The notes below the pieces were generated by a model, which had not been told where the DNA came from, did not search any database, and saw only the letters and a list, made by a program, of their open reading frames with translations. A DNA stretch of 64,000 nucleotides from Stutzerimonas stutzeri (lineage in GTDB: Bacteria; Pseudomonadota; Gammaproteobacteria; Pseudomonadales; Pseudomonadaceae): NCBI RefSeq assembly GCF_024448695.1, contig NZ_JAMOHY010000001.1:124001-188000 (forward strand). Reading direction: 5' to 3'. Within the stretch, counting starts at the first letter, position 1; every line of letters begins with the position of its first letter. Positions 8,806 through 18,183 of this stretch are shown one piece after another. Made by a program: the position numbers and the translations under genes.

Positions 8806-9543
8806 TCAGTCTTCGATCCAGACCAGGCTTGCGAAGCGCCCGGTACGAGCGGTACGCCGATAGGAATAGAAGCGGGGATCGCTGAAGGTACAGTACCCGC
8901 CACCGTAGACGGCTGTAACACCGCAACCGGCGAGCCGGATGCGGGCCAGATGACAGAGGTCGGCCATGTAATGTCCGGCATTGCGGCTGGGACGAAAGGC
9001 TTCGACGGCAACCGGGTGCTGCGCGACGAAGACCTCTCTAACTTCGGGGCCGACCTCGAAGGCATCCGGCCCTATTGCCGGCCCCAGCCATGCCAGTAGC
9101 TGGTCGCCCGGCACCTGCATGGCGGCCACGGTCGATTCCAGCATGCCATTGGCCAGTCCGCGCCAGCCGGCATGCGCAGCCGCCACGCGGGTACCGTCCT
9201 GATCGCAAAAGAGTACCGGCAGGCAATCGGCAGTCAGCACCGCGCAGGCTATGCCGATGGCGTCTGTCCAACTGGCATCGGCAATCGGCACCATTGCCGG
9301 ATCAGCCTCGACGGTAATAACCGAATGCACCTGACTCAGCCAGGCAGGCTCGCACCCGAGAACATCCTGCAAGCGCTGCCTGTTGGCCAGCACAGCTGCA
9401 GGATCGTCACCGACGTGATCACCCAGATTGAAACCCTCGAAAGGCGCCCGGCTTTCGCCACCCTCTCGCGTGGTCACGCAGGCCCGCACGTGTCGTGGCG
9501 CAGGCCAGTCCGGGATGATCCAATCGCCAGGCCAGCCACTCAC
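8806..9543 (-). CDS. pgeF: Peptidoglycan editing factor PgeF (YfiH/laccase-fold family)
   Basis: A 245-residue cytoplasmic protein of the YfiH/DUF152 family. E. coli PgeF removes misincorporated L-Ser from UDP-MurNAc peptide; other members have been reported as laccase-like or purine nucleoside-cleaving enzymes. Putative metal and active-site residues are visible: H73 in SQVHS, C107 in ADCLPVL and H124 in AAHAGWRG. The start ATG overlaps the rluD stop by four bases, so translation is probably coupled. The rluD-pgeF-clpB order matches what I remember from other pseudomonads. Confidence 0.92.
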   Translation of the reverse strand: MSGWPGDWIIPDWPAPRHVRACVTTREGGESRAPFEGFNLGDHVGDDPAAVLANRQRLQDVLGCEPAWLSQVHSVITVEADPAMVPIADASWTDAIGIACAVLTADCLPVLFCDQDGTRVAAAHAGWRGLANGMLESTVAAMQVPGDQLLAWLGPAIGPDAFEVGPEVREVFVAQHPVAVEAFRPSRNAGHYMADLCHLARIRLAGCGVTAVYGGGYCTFSDPRFYSYRRTARTGRFASLVWIED

Positions 9544-10514
9544 CCGATGAAGGCCTCGCGATCCTGCTGCAGCAGCGTCAGCAACCAGACGAAATCATCC
9601 GGCAACGGTGACTCCCATTTCATGCGCTCACCGCTGAGCGGATGATCCAGCTCAAGGAAACGGGCGTGCAGTGCCTGACGCGGAAACTCACGCAGCGACT
9701 GCACAAGCGTCTGACTGGCCGCCGGCGGTATGCGAAAGCGTCCGCTATAGAGAGCATCGCCCACCAGCGGATAACCCAGGTGGGTCATATGCACACGGAT
9801 CTGATGGGTGCGCCCGGTTTCGAGCTTGACCCGCACATGGGTATGCGAGCGAAAACGTTCCAGCACACGGTAATGACTGATGGCCGGCTTGCCCCCCTCG
9901 ACCACGGCCATGCGCTGACGCTGCTGACCATGGCGCCCAATAGGTGCATCGACGGTACCACCGGTGATAATCACACCGATGACAATGGCTTCATAAATAC
10001 GGCTGACGCTACGCGCCTGCAACTGTTCGACCAGGCGCGTCTGCGCCTGCAACGTCTTGGCGACAACCATCAGACCGGTGGTGTCCTTGTCCAGCCGATG
10101 CACGATCCCGGCGCGCGGCACGTTGATCAACTCCGGCACATGATGCAGCAGCGCATTGAGCAGCGTTCCACTGGCATGTCCGGCAGCCGGATGCACCACC
10201 AGACCAGCCGGCTTGTTCAGCACCAGGATGTGTTCATCCTCGAAGACGATATCCAGCGGAATGTCCTCCGCTATCCATTCACCCTGCGCCTGCTGTTCGG
10301 CGCTGAGCGCCAGCACGGCACCGGCATGCACGATGTCCCGCGGGCGCAGCGCTGCCCCGTCCACGGTAAGCGATCCGTCCTTGATCCACGCAGCGAGGCG
10401 TGAGCGTGAATGCTCGGGAAACAACTGAGCCGCGACCTGATCGAGACGCTGCCCGCCCAGATCGAACGACACTTCGGCGCGAAGTTGGATGGCTTGCGTG
10501 GGGATGGTGGACAT
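9540..10514 (-). CDS. rluD: 23S rRNA pseudouridine synthase RluD
   Basis: It makes pseudouridines 1911, 1915 and 1917 in helix 69 of 23S rRNA. The chosen ATG (10512-10514) gives 324 residues. An S4-like RNA-binding domain occupies about residues 15-80 (GGQRLDQVAAQLFPEHSRSR), and the catalytic motif HRLDKDTTGLMVVAK has its aspartate at 142. The RTHQIRVHMTHLGYPLVGD signature follows near residue 240. It heads the rluD-pgeF pair. The ribosome site is weak, so the start is less certain than the call. The 292-base gap to divergent bamD must contain both promoters. Confidence 0.94.
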   Translation of the reverse strand: MSTIPTQAIQLRAEVSFDLGGQRLDQVAAQLFPEHSRSRLAAWIKDGSLTVDGAALRPRDIVHAGAVLALSAEQQAQGEWIAEDIPLDIVFEDEHILVLNKPAGLVVHPAAGHASGTLLNALLHHVPELINVPRAGIVHRLDKDTTGLMVVAKTLQAQTRLVEQLQARSVSRIYEAIVIGVIITGGTVDAPIGRHGQQRQRMAVVEGGKPAISHYRVLERFRSHTHVRVKLETGRTHQIRVHMTHLGYPLVGDALYSGRFRIPPAASQTLVQSLREFPRQALHARFLELDHPLSGERMKWESPLPDDFVWLLTLLQQDREAFIG

Positions 10515-10806
10515 AATTAAGGACGCTTCATGAGTAAGGAGGAGCCGATACCTGCCCGGCAGGACCAACAGGAACCGGAGGCGGCATGTTTTCAGGCCGT
10601 GCGGTGGAAGAGTTCGCCGCAGACAGGCGTCAGCGCGTCATTGAGCGCGAGGCCGACAGATCTATTGCCCTGGGTACGGGTGAGCCTTTGGTTTCGGCCA
10701 CAGGCTTGTGTTTAAATACGGCGTCTTTGTCCCGGCCAGCCGGGGCGCTCATCATAACAGGACGGCTCAGCGCGAGACAGCCAGCCGTGACAGGACGCAA
10801 GCCGCC
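10515..10806. other. Divergent promoter region rluD / bamD
   Basis: This 292-base gap separates rluD (minus) from bamD (plus). I see no gene with a proper start and ribosome site and no tRNA. AT-richer hexamers such as TTTAAATAC near 10709 could serve as a -10 element, but no clean -35/-10 pair stands out. Confidence 0.5.
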
Positions 10807-11802
10807 ATGCAAGTGAAACACCTGCTGCTGATCGCCATTTTCGCTCTTACCGCCGCCTGCTCGTCCAACGAAACCATCAGCGAGAATCTCGGTGAAACGG
10901 AGCTGTACCGGCAGGCGCAGGCAGACCTGGACAACAAGAGCTATACCAGCGCCATCAACAAACTGAAGGCTCTGGAGTCGCGCTATCCGTTCGGCCGCTA
11001 CGCCGAGCAGGCGCAGCTGGAACTGATATACGCCTACTACCGCAACATGGAACCGGAAGCCACGCGCTCTTCCGCCGAGCGCTTCATCCGCTTGCATCCA
11101 CAGCATCCTAGCGTCGACTACGCCTATTACTTGAAGGGTCTGGCGTCCTTCGATCAGGATCGCGGCATTCTCGCCCGCTTCCTTCCGCTGGACATGACCA
11201 AACGTGATCCGGGCGCCGCGCGTGATTCCTTCAACGAATTCGCGCAGCTGACCAGCCGCTTCCCCAACAGCCGTTACGCACCGGACGCCAAGGCGCGCAT
11301 GGTCTATCTGCGCAACCTGCTGGCCGCTAACGAAATCCATGTGGCCGACTACTATCTACGCCGTCAGGCCTATGTGGCGGCGGCCAATCGAGGCCGCTAT
11401 GTCGTAGAAAACTTCCAGGGCACACCGGCAGTCGGTGATGGCCTGGCCGTGATGACCGAAGCCTATCAGCGGCTGAGCCTCGACGAGCTTGCCTCCTCCA
11501 GCCTGGAAACCTTGCAGCTCAACTACCCCGAGCATCCGAGCCTGGAAGATGGCCAGTTCGTACCGCGCGAGGAAGAAGCGGATAACCGCAGCTGGCTGTC
11601 CCGCGCCACGCTGGGCCTGATCGAATCCAAAACCGCACCATTGGACAGCTCCCGCTCCAACCGCGACGTGCTGCGCCAGTACGAAAATGCCGCTCAGGAC
11701 CTGCCTGACGAATTGCGCCCGGTGTTGAGAGAAGCCGAGGGCGAACAGCAGGACGGCGGACGTTCCTGGTGGAGCTACCTGACTTTCGGTCTGTTCGACT
11801 GA
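10807..11802 (+). CDS. bamD: Outer membrane assembly lipoprotein BamD
   Basis: BamD is a component of the BAM complex that folds beta-barrel proteins into the outer membrane. ATG at 10807 gives 331 residues with a lipoprotein signal: positively charged start, hydrophobic core and the lipobox LTAAC, with acylated cysteine at 18. TPR-like repeats follow ([20 protein letters not shown], then [20 protein letters not shown]), as in BamD/ComL. An in-frame upstream start at 10708 would bury the signal peptide, so it is rejected. The tail (about 250-331) is longer and more acidic than in E. coli, as is usual in pseudomonads. Confidence 0.94.
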   Translation: MQVKHLLLIAIFALTAACSSNETISENLGETELYRQAQADLDNKSYTSAINKLKALESRYPFGRYAEQAQLELIYAYYRNMEPEATRSSAERFIRLHPQHPSVDYAYYLKGLASFDQDRGILARFLPLDMTKRDPGAARDSFNEFAQLTSRFPNSRYAPDAKARMVYLRNLLAANEIHVADYYLRRQAYVAAANRGRYVVENFQGTPAVGDGLAVMTEAYQRLSLDELASSSLETLQLNYPEHPSLEDGQFVPREEEADNRSWLSRATLGLIESKTAPLDSSRSNRDVLRQYENAAQDLPDELRPVLREAEGEQQDGGRSWWSYLTFGLFD

Positions 11803-11813
11803 CAAAGCCACCA

Positions 11814-11840
11814 CCGCCGCCGCTCAGGCGTCGGCGGCGG
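11814..11840 (+). terminator. Hairpin after bamD
   Basis: CCGCCGCCG (11814-11822) and CGGCGGCGG (11832-11840) form a nine-base-pair stem with a nine-base loop, 11 bases after the bamD stop. There is no T-run, so it is probably an attenuator or mRNA stabiliser between bamD and the small gene at 11880. Confidence 0.45.
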
Positions 11841-11879
11841 GCCAGCACCTGCAACGGCCAGTGCGCCGGGAAGTGAAAA

Positions 11880-12116
11880 ATGGGACTGTTTCGACTGCTG
11901 TTCTGGATCATCCTGATTGCGACGGCGTTCTGGCTCTGGCGACGACTGACGAGCAAGCGCAAGACAACCCGCAAGCCGGAACAACCCACACTGCCGATGG
12001 TGCGTTGCGCCCAGTGCGGCATCCATCTGCCCCGCGATCAGGCACTGCAGGAACGCGATCACTGGTATTGCAGCCAGGCTCACCTGGAACAGGGCAGCAA
12101 GCCGGGTGGGCGCTGA
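11880..12116 (+). CDS. Small membrane-anchored protein with Cys motifs (PP0621-like)
   Basis: A 78-residue protein. It has an N-terminal hydrophobic helix (residues 3-20, LFRLLFWIILIATAFWLW), a basic stop-transfer segment RRLTSKRKTTRK, and a C-terminal MVRCAQCGIHLP...HWYCSQAH segment. The CxxC and C/H residues suggest a small zinc-binding knuckle facing the cytoplasm. It lies directly before pilS, whose GTG start overlaps its 3' end by 11 bases, so the two are probably co-translated. I associate it with the PP0621 family by memory. Function is unknown; a role with PilS is only suggested by position. Confidence 0.78.
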   Translation: MGLFRLLFWIILIATAFWLWRRLTSKRKTTRKPEQPTLPMVRCAQCGIHLPRDQALQERDHWYCSQAHLEQGSKPGGR

Positions 12117-13698
12117 AAACCAGGTGTTTCTAGGCCAGCAAGGCCGGCGAATTCTTCGCCTCTATCATCTTTATCGCGTCGCCATCGGTCTGGTGCTGGT
12201 ACTGCTGATCAGCAGCGACCTGCACAATGACCTGATGCGCATGAGCAACCCGGCGGCGTTTCATTACGGCGCCTGGGGCTATCTGATCCTCAATATCCTC
12301 ATCGCCGTTCTGCTGCAGAATCCCAAGCGCGAGCTGTCGGTCCTGATCCTCGCCCTGATGGACGTTTCCCTGCTCTCGACGCTGTTCTACTTTGCCGGTG
12401 GCACTCCCAGCGGAATCGGCAACCTGCTGATCATTGCCGTTGCCATCGCCAACATCCTGCTGCGCGGACGCATGGGCTTCCTCATTGCCGCCGTCGCCGC
12501 AACCGGCCTGATCTACCTGACCTTTTACCTCAGTCTTAGCGACAGAGATGCCAGCGGTCAGTACGTTCAGGCCGCAGCCCTGGGCACCTTGTGTTTCGCC
12601 GCTGCCCTGCTGGTGCAGGGCCTTACACGCCGCCTGCAAATCAGCGAAACCCTGGCCCGCCAGCGAGCCGAGGAAGTCGCCAACCTCGAAGCCCTTAACG
12701 CCCAGATCCTGCAACGCATGCGGACCGGCATTCTGGTGCTTGATCCGCAACAGCGCATCTTGCTCGCCAATCAGGGCGCACTCGACATGCTCGACCAGCA
12801 CTCCCTGGTCGGTGAGCGCCTGGCTCCACGCTGCCCGGAGCTGATCAGGGCGCTGCAACTTTGGCGCGACAACCCGACCTTGCGACCGCAGCAGTTCAAG
12901 GCCACGCCAAATGGCGCCATGTTGCAGCCAAGCTTCGCCGCGCTGCAGCATGGAGTGCGTCAGGACACCCTGATATTTCTCGAAGACATTTCGCAGATTG
13001 CGCAGCAGGCCCAACAGCTCAAACTGGCATCGCTGGGCCGGCTGACGGCAAGCATCGCGCACGAAATCCGCAATCCGCTCGGCGCCATCAGCCATGCGGC
13101 ACAGCTGCTACAGGAATCAGAGCAACTGGATCCCGCCGATCTACGCCTGACGCAGATCATTCAGGATCACTCGCGACGCATGAATCTGGTCATCGAGAAC
13201 GTTCTGCAACTGTCACGCAGGCGTCAGGCCGAACCACAATTGCTGGACCTCAAATACTGGATGCATCGCTTCGCCAGCGAGTTTCGGGGCGGCCTGCCAC
13301 CGCGCCAGCAGATCCACGTGAAAACCCTGGGCAGCTCGCTGCAGACACGCATGGACCCTAACCAGCTGCTTCAGGTTCTGACCAATCTGGTGCAGAACGG
13401 CCTGCGCTACAGCGGCAAGGAACATGTCGAGGCGCAGGTCTGGTTGCACCTGTTTCGCGACGAAACCAGCGATCTGCCGGTTCTCGAGGTGCTCGACGAC
13501 GGCGCCGGAATTCCTGCCGAGCAGGTACAGAACATCTTCGAGCCCTTTTTCACGACCGAAAGCAAGGGCACCGGGCTGGGCCTGTACATCTGCCGCGAGC
13601 TGTGCGAAAGCAATCAGGCACGCCTGGATTATCAAGCAAGAGCCGAGGGGGGCAGCTGCTTCCGGATCGTATTCGCACATCCAGGCAAACTTGGCTGA
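12106..13698 (+). CDS. pilS: Sensor histidine kinase PilS (type IV pilus regulation)
   Basis: An inner-membrane kinase that phosphorylates PilR and so controls pilin (pilA) transcription through sigma-54. The 530-residue length equals that of P. aeruginosa PilS. Six hydrophobic segments fill residues 20-172. A PAS-like linker (about 190-300) leads to the H-box IAHEIRNPLG with the phospho-accepting histidine at 319, and then to the ATPase domain (N-box NLVQNGLRYS, G-boxes DDGAGIP and GTGLGLY). The GTG start at 12106 overlaps the preceding small gene and preserves the MGAENQ N-terminus; a GTG at 12124 is an alternative. pilR follows 124 bases later. Confidence 0.96.
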   Translation: MGAENQVFLGQQGRRILRLYHLYRVAIGLVLVLLISSDLHNDLMRMSNPAAFHYGAWGYLILNILIAVLLQNPKRELSVLILALMDVSLLSTLFYFAGGTPSGIGNLLIIAVAIANILLRGRMGFLIAAVAATGLIYLTFYLSLSDRDASGQYVQAAALGTLCFAAALLVQGLTRRLQISETLARQRAEEVANLEALNAQILQRMRTGILVLDPQQRILLANQGALDMLDQHSLVGERLAPRCPELIRALQLWRDNPTLRPQQFKATPNGAMLQPSFAALQHGVRQDTLIFLEDISQIAQQAQQLKLASLGRLTASIAHEIRNPLGAISHAAQLLQESEQLDPADLRLTQIIQDHSRRMNLVIENVLQLSRRRQAEPQLLDLKYWMHRFASEFRGGLPPRQQIHVKTLGSSLQTRMDPNQLLQVLTNLVQNGLRYSGKEHVEAQVWLHLFRDETSDLPVLEVLDDGAGIPAEQVQNIFEPFFTTESKGTGLGLYICRELCESNQARLDYQARAEGGSCFRIVFAHPGKLG

Positions 13699-13822
13699 GG
13701 CCGTGCCAGGCAGTCACAGGTCACACATCGACTACCGTCCGGGTACAAAGCAACCGCTGTAGCGTTAAGATTGCGTCCCGCGCCCCATTCGAGCGCTTTG
13801 CTGCCATTGAAAGACCGAAACC

Positions 13823-15163
13823 ATGACTGCCCGCCAGAAAGCCTTGATCATCGATGACGAACCCGACATCCGGGAACTCCTGGAGATCACCCTGGGGCGG
13901 ATGAAACTTGACACCCGCAGCGCCCGCAACCTCAAGGAAGCCCGCGAATGTCTGGCGCGCGAGCATTACGACCTGTGCCTCACCGACATGCGCCTGCCCG
14001 ATGGCTGCGGCCTGGAACTGGTGCAGTTCATCCAGCAGCAGTACCCGCAGCTGCCGGTGGCAATGATTACTGCCTACGGCAGCCTTGATACCGCTATCGG
14101 CGCGCTCAAGGCCGGCGCATTCGATTTTCTGACCAAGCCGGTCGACCTCGGACGTCTGCGTGAACTGGTCAACACCGCGCTGCGCCTGCGCACGCCCAAT
14201 CCCAACGACCTGACTGCCGACAACCGACTGCTCGGCACCTCGCCGCCGATGAACCTGTTGCGCAAGCAGATCGGCAAGCTTGCCCGCAGCCAGGCGCCGG
14301 TCTACATCAGCGGCGAATCCGGTAGCGGCAAGGAGCTGGTGGCACGCCTGATTCATGAACAGGGCGCGCGCCATGAGCGCCCCTTCATCCCGGTCAACTG
14401 CGGGGCAATTCCCTCGGAGCTGATGGAAAGCGAGTTTTTTGGCCACAAGAAAGGCAGCTTCACCGGCGCGATCGAGGACAAGCCCGGTCTGTTCCAGGAA
14501 GCCAATGGCGGCACCCTGTTCCTTGATGAGGTCGCGGATCTGCCCTTGACCATGCAGGTCAAGCTGCTGCGCGCCATTCAGGAAAAGGCTGTGCGCCCGG
14601 TTGGCGGTGCCAAGGAAGTGGTGGTGGATGTGCGTGTGCTCTGTGCCACGCACAAGGACCTCGCCACCGAAGTGGCAGCAGGGCGCTTCCGTCAGGACCT
14701 CTACTACCGCCTGAACGTCATCGAACTGCGCGTCCCGCCTCTGCGCGAGCGCCGCGAAGATATCGCACTGCTCGCCGACACCATGTTGCGCCGGCTCGCC
14801 GAAGAGTGCGGAGACAGCACGGCCCGCCTGCATGCCGACGCCCTGGTAAAACTGCAGAACTATCGCTTTCCAGGCAACGTGCGCGAACTGGAAAACATGC
14901 TGGAACGCGCCTACACACTATGTGAAGGCGAGGAAATCAAGGCCGGCGACCTGCGACTGAGCGATGCACCTGGCGCTGGCGAAAGCGGCGAAGCGAACCT
15001 GGCGCAGATCGACAATCTGGAAGATCACCTGGAAGAGGTCGAACGCAAGCTGATCATGCAGGCCCTGGAAGAAACCCGCTGGAACCGCACCGCCGCAGCC
15101 CAACGCCTGGGCCTGACTTTCCGTTCCATGCGTTATCGGCTAAAGAAGCTGGGCCTGGATTGA
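13823..15163 (+). CDS. pilR: Sigma-54-dependent response regulator PilR
   Basis: NtrC-type activator of the major pilin gene; no pilA is in this window. Residues 1-120 are a receiver with acidic pocket D11/D12, phospho-accepting D55 (LCLTDMRLPD) and conserved lysine K105 (FLTKPVD). The AAA+ domain has Walker A GESGSGKE (164-171) and the sigma-54-contacting loop GSFTGA (211-216; the usual form is GAFTGA, a common conservative variant). The C-terminal Fis-type helix-turn-helix reads NRTAAAQRLGLTFRSMRYRLKKLGL. The length of 446 residues is standard. Confidence 0.96.
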   Translation: MTARQKALIIDDEPDIRELLEITLGRMKLDTRSARNLKEARECLAREHYDLCLTDMRLPDGCGLELVQFIQQQYPQLPVAMITAYGSLDTAIGALKAGAFDFLTKPVDLGRLRELVNTALRLRTPNPNDLTADNRLLGTSPPMNLLRKQIGKLARSQAPVYISGESGSGKELVARLIHEQGARHERPFIPVNCGAIPSELMESEFFGHKKGSFTGAIEDKPGLFQEANGGTLFLDEVADLPLTMQVKLLRAIQEKAVRPVGGAKEVVVDVRVLCATHKDLATEVAAGRFRQDLYYRLNVIELRVPPLRERREDIALLADTMLRRLAEECGDSTARLHADALVKLQNYRFPGNVRELENMLERAYTLCEGEEIKAGDLRLSDAPGAGESGEANLAQIDNLEDHLEEVERKLIMQALEETRWNRTAAAQRLGLTFRSMRYRLKKLGLD

Positions 15164-15177
15164 AAGTTGGCGAGGTT

Positions 15178-15246
15178 GTGGTGGATGGCGCTTTTACATC
15201 CACCACCCCTTCGCTTGGTGGTGGATCGGTGAAGCGTGATCCACCC
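15178..15246. repeat. GTGGAT-type paired stem-loop repeat, copy 1
   Basis: There are two adjacent hairpins. GTGGTGGATG (15178-15187) pairs with CATCCACCAC (15197-15206), and GGTGGATC (15220-15227) pairs with GATCCACC (15238-15245). The second loop, GGTGAAGCGT, is almost identical to that of the copy at 22.7 kb. It lies between convergent pilR and the DUF2333 gene and may double as a transcription barrier. This copy lacks the outer GTAGGG/CCCTAC ends. Confidence 0.8.
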
Positions 15247-15255
15247 TTGCGCTGA

Positions 15256-16311
15256 CTACCCCTGCGACAGCAGATTGCGCAGATCGATGATGGCCGCATT
15301 CGCGCGTGAAATGTAGTTCGCCATCACCAGCGAGTGGTTGGCGAGGACACCGTAGCCGCTGCCATTGAGCACCATCGGGCTCCACAGCGGCTCCTGCGCG
15401 GCTTCGAGCTCGCGAATGATCTGCCTGACGCTGATCGTGGCGTTCTTTTTGGCCAGTACGTCGGCAAAGTCCACTTCGATGGCGCGCAACAGATGCGACA
15501 GAGCCCAGGCCTGACCACGGGCTTCGTAGAAGACGTTGTCGATCTGCAGCCAGGAGGTTTCGACACGATCCTCCTCGACCACCATACCTTCCGACTCCAG
15601 CTCCGATGCACTCGTGGCGTCCAGACGCTCCCGCCCGACACTGGCCGACAGCCGCTGGGACAGCGACCCCAGGCGAGTCCCCACGTCACCCAGCCAGTTG
15701 TTGAGATTGTCCGCCCGCGAGTAGAACTGCGCCTTGGGTGCGGGATCACTCAAGCGCGCCAGGTAACTGTCGAGGTAACGAATGCCGTTGCGGTATTCCG
15801 ATTCGGTTGCAGGCAAAGCCCAGCTGCGATTGTCGAAGTTGAACAGTGGCTCGCCCTTGGACAGATCCGGGTCTTCGGTCGACTGCGATTGCGAACGGGC
15901 AAAGTCCTTGCGCAACGCACGACTGAGGTCGCGCACCTGCACCAGCACGCCGTATTCCCAACTGGGCATGTTATCCAGCCACAGGCCGGGGGGTGCCACG
16001 TCATTGGTCAGATAGCCACCCGGCTTGTCCAGCAGCGTACTGGCAACCTGCCTGAGGGTTTCGACAGTGGTGTAGCCGTTCACAATCTGTCGCTGCGAGG
16101 CCTCTGCCGCCTGGCGGACATGCTGCTGCACCGGAAACCGATCCGGTTCGCTGCTCCAGTACCAGCCCAGGATCAGGGTGACCAATAGATACAGGCCCAC
16201 CACGGCCATCAGCGCCAGCCAAAGTGGATTGCGGCTCGTTCCGGACGCAGTCGCGCCATTTGCCGACGAGCCGAGACGCCCAAAGCGGTTCTTCCAATCC
16301 AACATAGACAT
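15256..16311 (-). CDS. DUF2333 family membrane-anchored protein
   Basis: A 351-residue protein with one N-terminal membrane helix (about residues 30-50, LWLALMAVVGLYLLVTLILG). It is followed by a long, probably periplasmic, helical domain with conserved stretches LDNMPSWEYGVLVQVRDLSR and YSRADNLNNWLGDVG. The ATG at 16309-16311 has AGAAGGA at a good distance. DUF2333 proteins are widespread in pseudomonads and their function is unknown. It is convergent with pilR and divergent from the diguanylate cyclase gene. Confidence 0.88.
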   Translation of the reverse strand: MSMLDWKNRFGRLGSSANGATASGTSRNPLWLALMAVVGLYLLVTLILGWYWSSEPDRFPVQQHVRQAAEASQRQIVNGYTTVETLRQVASTLLDKPGGYLTNDVAPPGLWLDNMPSWEYGVLVQVRDLSRALRKDFARSQSQSTEDPDLSKGEPLFNFDNRSWALPATESEYRNGIRYLDSYLARLSDPAPKAQFYSRADNLNNWLGDVGTRLGSLSQRLSASVGRERLDATSASELESEGMVVEEDRVETSWLQIDNVFYEARGQAWALSHLLRAIEVDFADVLAKKNATISVRQIIRELEAAQEPLWSPMVLNGSGYGVLANHSLVMANYISRANAAIIDLRNLLSQG

Positions 16312-16520
16312 CTGTCCTTCTCTCTTTCAGAGTTCAGAGGTTCGACCGCCAGTAAACTGCAGCGTTGCGGCGGGAGCCTCACTATAACGCAGCTGCCGTG
16401 ACCAATCGCCATAATGAGAACCAGACCACCCTTGCAGACGTCTTGAACCGGCCGGACAGGTGATAGCATGCCGCCAGCACAACGGTGCACGTGGACTGTC
16501 GCGGCGCTCAGGAAGCAGAA

Positions 16521-18131
16521 ATGTCGGAACAGGAAGAGCTCAAACAACACTTTGCGCAGCGGGTCATCCATCAGGCCCGGGAGGTGCTCGAAGTCTGGCA
16601 ACAGGTACAGCGCAACGAGTGGAACGCTTCCTATCGTGCCGCCCTCGCCGACGCCAATCAGCGGCTGCAGCGCTTTGCCGAACGCTTCGAACAGATCGAG
16701 CATCATCAGCTTGCCCTGCAGATAGAAGAGTGTCTCAGTGACGTTGATGACAATCGCGGTCGTCTGTCCAGCGACATCATCGCCACCCTCAGCCAGCTGA
16801 TTTACCGGCTCGCCCGTACCGGCCTGCGCAACGGTGATCCGCGCGGTCCGTCCGCCCATGTCCCATCACTGAACAAGCCGGTCTATATCGCCCTGGATGA
16901 TCACGAACGCGCCAGCCATGTGGTCCGTCAGCTGGAATTCTTCAGCATGAACGCGCAGGCCTTTGCCAGCGATCACGAATTTCGTGCAGCGATGCACCTT
17001 CGCCATCCGGCGGCCATCGTCATGGATGTCGATTTCAATGGTCCCGGCGAAGGGCTCAGACTGGCCGAGCGGGTACAGCAGGGCCTGGAAGAGAAACTGC
17101 CACTGATCTTCTTCAGCCAGCAGGACACTGACACCCCCACACGCCTGGCTGCCGTACGCGCCGGCGGGCTGGAGTTTTTCATCGAGTCGCTGGATGCCTC
17201 AAGTCTGCTGGAAAAGATCGAGATCTATACCCGAACCGCCTACTACGAGCCTTTCCGGGTGCTCATCATTGATGACTCGCGCGCACAGGCGACGCACACC
17301 GAGCGCGTCCTGAACAACGCTGGGATCATCACCCGGACACTCAACGAGCCAATCCAGGCGATCAGCTATCTGGCCGAGTTCCAGCCGGACCTGATCATCC
17401 TCGACATGTACATGCCCGAATGCATGGGCACAGAGCTTGCCAAGGTCATCCGCCAGCATGAACGTTACGTCAGCGTACCGATCATCTACCTGTCCGCCGA
17501 GGACGACCTGGACAAGCAGCTCAGTGCGATGGATGAGGGTGGCGATGATTTCCTGACCAAACCGATCAAACCCAGCCACCTCATCGCCACCGTGCGCACC
17601 CGTGCCGAGCGTGCGCGCAACCTCAAGGCCCGGATCGTCCGCGACAGCCTGACCGGCCTCTACAACCACACGCACAGCCTGCAATTGCTCGAAGATGCCA
17701 GCGCCCGGGCACAGCGCGACAATAGCCCGTTGTGCTTCGCCATGGTCGATATCGACCACTTCAAGAAGGTCAACGACACCTATGGCCACCCCATGGGCGA
17801 CCGGGTGATCAAAAGCCTGGCGCTTTTTCTCAAGCAGCGCCTGCGCAAGACCGATTGCATCGGCCGTTACGGCGGCGAAGAGTTCGCCATCGTATTGCCC
17901 GATACCACCTTGGAAAACGCTTGCCGGGTACTCGACGAAATTCGCCAGCGCTTCTCGGAAATCCGTTTTCCGGCGCAACCTGAGGATCTGTCTTGCACCT
18001 TCAGTTGCGGTATCTCGCAACTCACACCTAGCACCGATGTGAAAATGCTCACGCAACAGGCCGACGAAGCCCTGTACCGCGCCAAGAACGCAGGACGTAA
18101 CCGTGTCATGGGCTTTGACGCTGTCACGTGA
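16521..18131 (+). CDS. Two-receiver response regulator with GGDEF (diguanylate cyclase) domain
   Basis: A 536-residue soluble protein. Order: helical N-terminal region (1-110), receiver 1 (about 119-240), receiver 2 (about 245-365), GGDEF domain (about 375-536). Receiver 2 has all key residues: D251/D252, phospho-accepting D295 (IILDMYMPE) and K348 (LTKPIK). Receiver 1 keeps an aspartate at 169 but has IES where the lysine should be, so it looks degenerate. The active site is GGEEF (451-455), expected to be active, and an inhibitory RxxD site (RKTD, 442-445) sits five residues before it. Predicted role: phosphorylation-controlled c-di-GMP synthesis, PleD-like. Start ATG 16521 has AGGAAG upstream. 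The cognate kinase is not evident. Confidence 0.9.
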   Translation: MSEQEELKQHFAQRVIHQAREVLEVWQQVQRNEWNASYRAALADANQRLQRFAERFEQIEHHQLALQIEECLSDVDDNRGRLSSDIIATLSQLIYRLARTGLRNGDPRGPSAHVPSLNKPVYIALDDHERASHVVRQLEFFSMNAQAFASDHEFRAAMHLRHPAAIVMDVDFNGPGEGLRLAERVQQGLEEKLPLIFFSQQDTDTPTRLAAVRAGGLEFFIESLDASSLLEKIEIYTRTAYYEPFRVLIIDDSRAQATHTERVLNNAGIITRTLNEPIQAISYLAEFQPDLIILDMYMPECMGTELAKVIRQHERYVSVPIIYLSAEDDLDKQLSAMDEGGDDFLTKPIKPSHLIATVRTRAERARNLKARIVRDSLTGLYNHTHSLQLLEDASARAQRDNSPLCFAMVDIDHFKKVNDTYGHPMGDRVIKSLALFLKQRLRKTDCIGRYGGEEFAIVLPDTTLENACRVLDEIRQRFSEIRFPAQPEDLSCTFSCGISQLTPSTDVKMLTQQADEALYRAKNAGRNRVMGFDAVT

Positions 18132-18183
18132 CTGACATCAAATAGCCATATATTGCGGGCCTCCTACCCATCCGGAGGCCGGC

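Noticed and set aside
12124-12126. GTG as alternative pilS start
   Set aside because: It would remove MGAENQ. The GTG at 12106 gives exactly 530 residues, which I recall as the P. aeruginosa PilS length. Kept only as an alternative.
13699-13822. Promoter for pilR in the pilS-pilR gap
   Set aside because: No convincing -35/-10 or sigma-54 pair is visible in these 124 bases; read-through from pilS is sufficient.
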